From the NCBI RefSeq assembly GCF_004342725.1, contig NZ_SMCP01000009.1, positions 1 to 64,000 of the forward strand: a stretch of DNA of 64,000 bases, given 5' to 3'. How positions within the stretch are numbered: the first letter of the stretch is position 1; each line of letters begins with the position of its first letter. The DNA is from Testudinibacter aquarius. Lineage in GTDB: Bacteria > Pseudomonadota > Gammaproteobacteria > Enterobacterales > Pasteurellaceae. The position numbers and the translations under genes are program-made. Below, in pieces: positions 58,294 through 64,000 of this stretch. The notes under the pieces are model-generated. The model did not search any database, was not told where the DNA came from, and saw nothing but the letters and a program-made list of their open reading frames with translations.

Positions 58294-58885
58294 CCTGCTC
58301 GATTGGCGCAGCAAGCAGCTACATCGCCAAATGTACACTTTTATTATCGCACTGTTTGCTGTGTTGTGCCTTGCAGCACTGGTGCTGTGGCAACTGTTTG
58401 ACTATCAACAGCAGCTACAACAGCGCTTGTCACAACAGAGCCAAGCCCAAACCGCACTTCGTGCGGAGAACCAACGGTTGCAACAACAAATCAATCAACT
58501 GCAACAAGCTAATAGCAGTGAAAGTGCGGTGCTTATTGTTCCTGATCAAATGATTTTTAACCGATTTAGTGATTTTTTAAGCCGTCTGCCACTGTCACAA
58601 GGGCGCTTATCCAGTGCCTCGATCAATGTGCAATCTCGTGTGCAATCCCCGTTCGATTACCAAATTTTGCTGCACGGCTCAACGCCCTCCGAACAAGAGT
58701 TTGAACAGTTACGCCATAGTTTCGAACCTTATTTTGCCGAATATCCGCTGCTTATCAGCCATCCACGGCATCAGTTAACGATTGAATTGGAGCAGTTCGA
58801 TTTAAACCATCAGCAGCTGGAATTTCATTTTGCCTTGCGTTGGCAGCCTGCAAAAACGGAGGAAAAAACCGATGACACGCCTTAA
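58277..58885 (+). CDS. comB: Competence protein ComB (PilN-like)
   Basis: A 202-aa inner membrane protein with a short cytoplasmic start (MQAEINLLDWRSKQ, the PilN-type INLL motif), one helix (MYTFIIALFAVLCLAALVLW) and a periplasmic coiled coil rich in Q, L and R. PilN-type proteins bridge PilM to PilO. It overlaps comA by 17 nt and comC by 14 nt. Two USS in opposite orientation lie in the coiled-coil region (58451 and 58521). Confidence 0.87.
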   Translation: MQAEINLLDWRSKQLHRQMYTFIIALFAVLCLAALVLWQLFDYQQQLQQRLSQQSQAQTALRAENQRLQQQINQLQQANSSESAVLIVPDQMIFNRFSDFLSRLPLSQGRLSSASINVQSRVQSPFDYQILLHGSTPSEQEFEQLRHSFEPYFAEYPLLISHPRHQLTIELEQFDLNHQQLEFHFALRWQPAKTEEKTDDTP

Positions 58886-59429
58886 ACTATCACCCTATTC
58901 GCCACTTGCCCGCTTGGTCACAGCACCATTGTGGCTGAAATCGTTATTTGCTATTGCGTTAGTATTGCTGCTCTGCACTTATCCGCTGTCAGAAATTGTC
59001 CGCCTACAGCAGCAATTGCATGACACCTCACTTAGTTCCGCCGAGTTACAACATCAACAGCAACAAAAACAGCAAATTGTTGCGCTATTAACCCGCAAAG
59101 CTGAAAAGATCAACACCCAACTGGCGCCACAAACCGCAGCTAAAATTGCCGCTTTGAACCAGCGCTTACAAAGTGCGGTTACGAGTTTCAGTGCACTCAA
59201 CATCGAACAACAGCACTGGCAATTTTCTCGTTCTCCGTTGTTGCAATTGGAACTACAGGGCAGTTTTTATGATATTTCACACTTTGTAGCCGCGCTACAG
59301 CAGCAATTCACAGAATTAAAACTATTAAACCTGACGCTACAGCGCACAGAACAACAGCCTGCCACTCACGCTATTCTCAATTTACTTTTTTCTGAGGACA
59401 CGATTGATAAGGAGATTGCCGATGACTAA
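58872..59429 (+). CDS. comC: Competence protein ComC (PilO-like)
   Basis: A 185-aa bitopic membrane protein with a helix (SLFAIALVLLLCTYPLSEIV) followed by a periplasmic coiled coil and globular part, the layout of PilO. The ATG at 58872 is chosen because GGAGG lies upstream and a longer frame would sit deep within comB. It overlaps comD by 8 nt. Sequence similarity in this family is low, so the call rests on layout and operon position. Confidence 0.83.
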   Translation: MTRLKLSPYSPLARLVTAPLWLKSLFAIALVLLLCTYPLSEIVRLQQQLHDTSLSSAELQHQQQQKQQIVALLTRKAEKINTQLAPQTAAKIAALNQRLQSAVTSFSALNIEQQHWQFSRSPLLQLELQGSFYDISHFVAALQQQFTELKLLNLTLQRTEQQPATHAILNLLFSEDTIDKEIADD

Positions 59430-59823
59430 ATCTTGCCTGACCGCACTTTTACTCGCCTGCACCTGCTTTGTCGGCGCCAAGGAGCGCTTTAACGACCCGT
59501 TTTCCCCAACGTCTCAGCCATCGAACCGTCAGCTTGCCAACCCGATAGCCGCTGAAAGTCCGTTGTCTCAAGCTACCGGCTGTGATGTGAATAACCTGCG
59601 ACTAATCGATAATCTTCCATTAGCGCAACTAAACGTTATTGGCTTGATTCACTATGCGGATCATAGTGTGGTGCTGTGGACTACCCCCGATGAGGTTATC
59701 ATCGACAGCCGTTTAAATGACGTGATATCACAAGATCAATGGCAAATTATAGCCATCGAAACACAACGTATCGTACTGCAACATTGTCAAACCCCGTCGC
59801 TGCAACGCAGCATCCCATTGTGA
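59422..59823 (+). CDS. comD: Competence protein ComD (PilP-like)
   Basis: A 133-aa exported protein with a signal peptide (MTKSCLTALLLACTCFVGA) and the KERFNDPFSP segment typical of PilP-like proteins. The ATG at 59422 has AAGGAG upstream. PilP links the inner membrane PilNO complex to the secretin. A possible lipobox exists (LLLAC at residues 10-14), so it may be a lipoprotein. The USS ACCGCACTT encodes part of the signal peptide. Confidence 0.83.
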   Translation: MTKSCLTALLLACTCFVGAKERFNDPFSPTSQPSNRQLANPIAAESPLSQATGCDVNNLRLIDNLPLAQLNVIGLIHYADHSVVLWTTPDEVIIDSRLNDVISQDQWQIIAIETQRIVLQHCQTPSLQRSIPL

Positions 59824-59846
59824 ATCTGTTATGGAGAGAGATTTTG

Positions 59847-61199
59847 ATGTTTATTTTACACCGACTAGCCCTCTTTTTGTTATTTTACTCCAGTGTAATC
59901 GCTGCAACAGAACACAGTCCAAACCGCACGTTTGCCCTGAGCTTAAAACAAGCACCACTGATCAGCACCTTGCAGACATTAGCCCAACAGCAGGACGTCA
60001 ACTTGGTGCTGGACGATAGCCTGAAGGGACATATCAACTTACATCTAAAACAAACCTCGTTTGAACAAGTACTGCAAGCTGTTGGCAAGATTCATCAATT
60101 GGAGATCGAAAACGTCAACGGTGACTATTTTGTCAGCCCACGCCAAAACTCATCAAGCAGCTCGGTCAGTACTGTTGAAACCGCACTTGAGTCAATACTT
60201 AAACTGCAAACCGTCAATATTCCGTTGCGCCACGCAAAAGCGGCTGAACTGATACAATCACTCACCGGCGGCAATGGTTCGTTTTTATCATCGCACGGCA
60301 GCATTAGTTTTGATGAACGTAGCAATAGTTTGATTATTCAAGAAAAATCAGAAAACATAGCGTCTCTGCGCAAAGTTATCACGAGTTTGGATCAACCTGC
60401 CCGACAAGTGTTGATCGAAGCACGGATCGTTACCATCAGCGACGAAAGTTTGCGCGAATTGGGCGTGCGTTGGGGATTGTTCGAACCTAGCGGACAAAGC
60501 CACCGCATCGCCGGCAGTTTGAATACCAACGGTTTTGCCGAGATTGATAATAATTTGAACATTAATTTTGGCAGCGAACACAGCAACGCCGCCAGCGTTT
60601 CGCTACAAATCGCCAAGATCAACAGTCGCTTGCTGGATTTAGAATTGACCGCTCTGGAACGAGAAAATAATGTTAATATCATCGCCAGTCCACGTCTTCT
60701 GACCACCAACAAAAGAAGCGCCAGCATCAAACAAGGCACTGAAATCCCCTATGTGGTGAATAACAGCCGCAACGAAACCCAAAGTGTCGAATTTCGTGAT
60801 GCCGTGCTCGGCTTAGACGTCACCCCGCATATTTCGCACGACAACACTATTTTGTTGGATTTGATGATCAGCCAAAATTCGCCCGGCAGCAGTGTGGCTT
60901 ACGGCAACCAGCAGATGACCACCATTGATAAGCAGGAGATCCAAACCCAAGTGTTCGCACGGCACGGTGAAACCATCGTGCTCGGCGGTGTCTTTCACGA
61001 CACCTTGGTTAACGGGGAAAACAAGGTGCCGCTGCTGGGCGATATTCCGGGTGCCAAACGGTTGTTCGGCAACGAAAGCAAACGCTACGCCAAACGTGAA
61101 TTGGTGATTTTTGTTACACCACATATTGTTGATCAACAACAAAATCACCCCCATGCCGTGACCGGCCACCCGACACGCCCATTTCGCTACGGCTTTTAA
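59847..61199 (+). CDS. comE: Secretin ComE (PilQ/HofQ-like) for DNA uptake
   Basis: A 450-aa outer membrane secretin through which the pseudopilus and DNA pass. After a signal peptide (MFILHRLALFLLFYSSVIAA) come the STN and NolW-type N-domains and the secretin core (LDLELTALERENNVNIIASPRLLT, in part ENNVNIIASPRLLT) and VFARHGETIVLGGVF near the end. The ATG at 59847 has GGAGAGAG upstream. It is the last gene of comABCDE; comF, which follows in H. influenzae, is not present here, and aroK comes next. Confidence 0.92.
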   Translation: MFILHRLALFLLFYSSVIAATEHSPNRTFALSLKQAPLISTLQTLAQQQDVNLVLDDSLKGHINLHLKQTSFEQVLQAVGKIHQLEIENVNGDYFVSPRQNSSSSSVSTVETALESILKLQTVNIPLRHAKAAELIQSLTGGNGSFLSSHGSISFDERSNSLIIQEKSENIASLRKVITSLDQPARQVLIEARIVTISDESLRELGVRWGLFEPSGQSHRIAGSLNTNGFAEIDNNLNINFGSEHSNAASVSLQIAKINSRLLDLELTALERENNVNIIASPRLLTTNKRSASIKQGTEIPYVVNNSRNETQSVEFRDAVLGLDVTPHISHDNTILLDLMISQNSPGSSVAYGNQQMTTIDKQEIQTQVFARHGETIVLGGVFHDTLVNGENKVPLLGDIPGAKRLFGNESKRYAKRELVIFVTPHIVDQQQNHPHAVTGHPTRPFRYGF

Positions 61200-61484
61200 A
61201 GCGGCAAACCGCACTTTTGTGTCAACTTGGTTATTTTTGTGAATTAAAAAGGCAAATATCAAGATAGAAGGTTGAAAACTGGGTCGATTTCTTGCGATAA
61301 TTACTCCCTTAAATTAAAAGTTGAAGCTCATGGAGTATTTTTACCGTTTAAGCTGCCACGATTCTCTAATGAATGTTCTGCGATGAATCCGGCGAAGAAA
61401 TCTCCCTTTCTTGAAATTCCTTCAACAACGTGTTTGCATCGGCAAATCTCATTAACCATTTAATTAACAAGAATATAAAATAAC
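61200..61484. other. comE-aroK intergenic stretch
   Basis: A 285-bp gap. It contains a single USS near 61209 and AT-rich sequence that probably holds the aroK promoter. A 63-codon frame at 61272-61463 has no good ribosome binding site and no likeness I recognise. No clear terminator was found after comE. Confidence 0.45.
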
Positions 61485-62018
61485 ATGGCTGAAAAACGTA
61501 ATATCTTTTTAATCGGTCCGATGGGTGCGGGCAAAAGCACCATCGGTCGCCAATTGGCACAAATACTCGGAATGGATTTTATCGACTCTGACAACGAGAT
61601 CGAACAACGTGCCGGCGCTGACATCAGTTGGATTTTTGACGTGGAAGGCGAAAACGGCTTCCGCAAACGGGAAGAGCGGATTATTAACGAATTGACCCAA
61701 CTGCAAGGGGTAGTGCTTTCTACCGGCGGCGGCGCAGTGCTATCAAAAGACACACGCAACCATTTATCGGCTCGTGGCATCGTGGTCTATTTGGAAACCA
61801 CGGTCGATAAACAGCATCAGCGCACCCTGCGCGATAAAAAACGTCCGCTGTTGCAAGATGTGGACGATCCACGCCAAGTGCTGGAAGATCTGGCCAAAGT
61901 GCGCAATCCGTTGTACCAAGAGATCGCCGATATTACCATGAGTACCGACGAACAAAACGCTAAAACCATGGCAAACCAGTTAATCGACCGCTTGGAAGCT
62001 TTTTCCTCCGTTAATTAG
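61485..62018 (+). CDS. aroK: Shikimate kinase AroK
   Basis: A 177-aa enzyme that phosphorylates shikimate. The Walker A motif [12 protein letters not shown] begins near residue 11, the shikimate-binding aspartate lies in [13 protein letters not shown] and STGGGAVL near residue 78 follows. It is the usual partner of aroB, 35 bp downstream. Confidence 0.97.
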   Translation: MAEKRNIFLIGPMGAGKSTIGRQLAQILGMDFIDSDNEIEQRAGADISWIFDVEGENGFRKREERIINELTQLQGVVLSTGGGAVLSKDTRNHLSARGIVVYLETTVDKQHQRTLRDKKRPLLQDVDDPRQVLEDLAKVRNPLYQEIADITMSTDEQNAKTMANQLIDRLEAFSSVN

Positions 62019-62052
62019 CTGATCATTCTCACCACCAACCTGAGAGCGCAAC

Positions 62053-63144
62053 ATGATTGAAGTCAATGTCGAACTGAAAGATCGCCGTTATCCGATTAGA
62101 ATCGGCAGCCATATTTTGGCGGAAAGCAGCAGCTACGCCCCGTTAAAGTGCGGTGATAAGGTGATGATTGTCTCCAATCCGACCGTTGCGAAACACTATT
62201 TGACAACGGTTAGCGACAGCTTAAACCGTTTGGGCTGCAAAGTCTCCTCAGTGTTGATTCCTGACGGCGAGCAATATAAAACGCTGGACTCACTCAATCT
62301 GATTTTTACCGCACTTTTACAAGCCAATCACGGCCGTGACACCACCATCATCGCCTTGGGTGGCGGCGTGGTCGGTGATGTGGCCGGATTTGCTGCCGCC
62401 AGTTACCAACGTGGCGTGCGTTTGCTGCAGATTCCAACTACGCTGCTGTCGCAAGTGGATTCCTCCGTCGGCGGAAAAACCGGTGTCAATCATGCGCTCG
62501 GTAAAAATATGATCGGCGCATTTTATCAACCTTGTGCAGTGATTATCGACAGTGCTAGCTTAGACACCCTGCCAAAACGTGAAGTGTTTGCCGGCTTGGC
62601 GGAAGTGATTAAATACGGTGCGATTCTGGATCTGGCGTTTTTCGACTGGTTGGAACAACATATTGATGATCTGGTGAGCTTACAGCCGCAACAATTGCAA
62701 TATTGCATCCAACGTTGCTGTCAGTTAAAAGCCGACGTGGTTGCCCGTGATGAAACCGAACAGGGTGATCGTGCCCTGCTGAATCTGGGGCACACTTTCG
62801 GGCATGCGATCGAAACCCATTTAGGCTACGGCAGTTGGTTGCACGGCGAAGCTGTAGCTGTCGGTATGTTAATGGCAGCCGATCTTTCGCATTTGTTAGG
62901 CAATTTAAGCCGCCAAGATGTGTTCCGTCTGGAAAAATTACTGGCACGCGCCAATCTGCCGACGGTTTCGCCGGACGGTATGAGTGCCGATGATTATCTG
63001 CCGTTGATGATGCGCGACAAAAAAGTCTTGGCTGGCAAATTACGCTTGGTATTGTTGCAACGTTTGGGGCAAGCCTACGTCACGACCAACAGCGATTCGG
63101 AATTAGTCAGACAAGCCATCAACCATTGCAGTCAGTTCGACTAA
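62053..63144 (+). CDS. aroB: 3-dehydroquinate synthase AroB
   Basis: A 363-aa NAD- and zinc-dependent enzyme of the shikimate pathway. The motif [21 protein letters not shown] (core [11 protein letters not shown]) near residue 100 and the metal-binding [10 protein letters not shown] near residue 245 are present. A USS lies in the 5' part and another near 62308. It precedes dam by 4 nt, showing a shared transcript. Confidence 0.97.
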   Translation: MIEVNVELKDRRYPIRIGSHILAESSSYAPLKCGDKVMIVSNPTVAKHYLTTVSDSLNRLGCKVSSVLIPDGEQYKTLDSLNLIFTALLQANHGRDTTIIALGGGVVGDVAGFAAASYQRGVRLLQIPTTLLSQVDSSVGGKTGVNHALGKNMIGAFYQPCAVIIDSASLDTLPKREVFAGLAEVIKYGAILDLAFFDWLEQHIDDLVSLQPQQLQYCIQRCCQLKADVVARDETEQGDRALLNLGHTFGHAIETHLGYGSWLHGEAVAVGMLMAADLSHLLGNLSRQDVFRLEKLLARANLPTVSPDGMSADDYLPLMMRDKKVLAGKLRLVLLQRLGQAYVTTNSDSELVRQAINHCSQFD

Positions 63145-63148
63145 AACA

Positions 63149-64000
63149 ATGTCGTCCGTTGCTAACCCTCTGTTGAAACATCGCCCTTTTTTAAAATGGG
63201 CGGGCGGAAAATTCCGCCTGACCGATGAGATCAACAAGTTATTACCAAAAAATAAAAAGGTGCTGATTGAACCTTTTGTCGGTGCCGGTTCGGTTTTTCT
63301 GAATACCCACTTTCAGCACTATATTTTGGCAGATTTAAATGCCGATTTAATCAATCTGTTCAATACGGTGAAACAGGATCCGCAGCACTTTATTGCGGAA
63401 AGCCGCAAACTGTTTCAGCACCCCGATGCCAACAGCGCTGATTTTTATTATGCCAAACGCGCCGAGTTCAACCGCACTTTGGATATTTTCCAGCGCTCGG
63501 TGCTATTCCTGTATTTAAACCGTTTCGGTTATAACGGGCTTTGCCGCTATAACAGCAAGCAGCAGTTTAATGTGCCGTTCGGGGCTTACCTGAAACCGTA
63601 TTTTCCGGAGCAAGAGATTCGTTATTTTAGCCAAAAAGCGCAAAAAGCCGAATTTATCTGTGTCGGTTTTCACGACAGTTTCGAATATACCGACCGCAAC
63701 AGCGTGGTGTATTGCGATCCGCCTTATGCTCCGCTGTCGCAAAACTCGAATTTCACCCACTATTCCGGCAATGGTTTTAGCTTGGAACAGCAGCAACAGC
63801 TAGCCAATCTGGCTAAACATCATGCGGAGCATCGCCGCACAACGGTACTGATTTCTAACCACGATACCCCGTTTACCCGGCAAATTTATCACGGCGCCGA
63901 CATAACGCCGTTGATGGTACAACGCCACATCAGCCAAAACGGCGAAAATCGGATAAAAGTGAATGAACTGATTGCGATTTTTCGTGCTAGTCGGCGCAAA
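63149..64000 (+). CDS. dam: DNA adenine methylase Dam (3' end cut by window edge)
   Basis: At least 284 codons, open to the window edge with no stop. The protein methylates adenine in GATC. Motif I EPFVGAGSVFLN lies near residue 38 and the catalytic DPPY in YCDPPYAPLSQ near residue 188. The start is the ATG 4 nt after aroB. Dam proteins of this size end within a few residues of this point, so only the last codons are missing. In E. coli damX lies between aroB and dam; here it is absent, as in H. influenzae. Confidence 0.93.
   Translation, partial: MSSVANPLLKHRPFLKWAGGKFRLTDEINKLLPKNKKVLIEPFVGAGSVFLNTHFQHYILADLNADLINLFNTVKQDPQHFIAESRKLFQHPDANSADFYYAKRAEFNRTLDIFQRSVLFLYLNRFGYNGLCRYNSKQQFNVPFGAYLKPYFPEQEIRYFSQKAQKAEFICVGFHDSFEYTDRNSVVYCDPPYAPLSQNSNFTHYSGNGFSLEQQQQLANLAKHHAEHRRTTVLISNHDTPFTRQIYHGADITPLMVQRHISQNGENRIKVNELIAIFRASRRK

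Noticed and set aside
61272-61463. 63-aa frame between comE and aroK
   Set aside because: No convincing ribosome binding site, no recognisable motif; kept only as an uncertain note.

Overview
The window is a chromosomal segment of a Pasteurellaceae bacterium of the Haemophilus influenzae/Pasteurella/Aggregatibacter side of the family. The strongest sign is the DNA uptake signal sequence (USS) AAGTGCGGT and its complement ACCGCACTT. By eye I count about 70 copies on both strands, inside genes and as inverted pairs that form terminators. Gene content and order (yejK-yejL-yejM; rsfS-rlmH-mrdA-mrdB-rlpA-dacA-ybeD-lipB-lipA; ileS-lspA-ispH-comEA; mrcA/comABCDE-aroK-aroB-dam) agree. No rRNA, tRNA, CRISPR array, insertion sequence or prophage was recognised. 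Species cannot be fixed from the sequence alone.

Layout. 1-3.9 kb: bamE, yejK, and divergent yejL-yejM (envelope and nucleoid genes). 4.0-12.8 kb: a flavoprotein gene and the complete periplasmic nitrite-ammonification locus nrfABCD plus a second group nrfE-thioredoxin-nrfF for heme attachment. FNR and NarP sites lie upstream of nrfA and a terminator hairpin lies between nrfD and nrfE. 12.9-21.1 kb: lipoate synthesis (lipA, lipB, ybeD) and the cell-elongation cluster (dacA, rlpA, mrdB, mrdA, rlmH, rsfS). 21.2-24.1 kb: rhlB divergent from rho. 24.1-31.2 kb: tolC, nudF, cpdA, dsbB, nhaB, msrB, gapA. 31.3-38.8 kb: cstA, a 57-aa unlisted gene, yajQ, serB, ytjB, rpsT, murJ, ribF.

38.8-41.5 kb holds three tandem genes for secreted Sel1-repeat proteins. 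They are separated by spacers that are themselves decayed copies of the 3' end of ribF, a clear trace of local duplication. The third copy has a one-base deletion in an A run. 41.6-52.5 kb: ileS, lspA, ispH, comEA (with a CRP-S-like competence site), a 49-aa unlisted gene, mltF and purL (with a PurR-like operator over its promoter).

52.5-54.7 kb is the only clearly accessory stretch: an AT-rich orphan lipoprotein, a YecA-family protein, three related palindromes, and the broken remains of a helix-turn-helix regulator followed by the first codons of a probable hipA toxin gene. It lies in a roughly 5-kb stretch without any USS. 54.7-64 kb: mrcA, divergent comABCDE (pilMNOPQ-like DNA-uptake machinery), then aroK, aroB and dam, which runs off the right edge. 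The link of the com operon to aroKB-dam resembles the enteric hofMNOPQ-aroKB arrangement.

Several parts work together: comEA, comABCDE and the dense USS describe a naturally competent cell; nrf genes plus dsbB and CcmF/CcmH-type proteins support periplasmic cytochrome c maturation; mrdA/mrdB/rlpA/dacA/mrcA/mltF/murJ form a large share of the peptidoglycan machinery. Sites matching CRP (gapA, cstA), FNR and NarP (nrfA), PurR (purL) and CRP-S (comEA) are readable directly.
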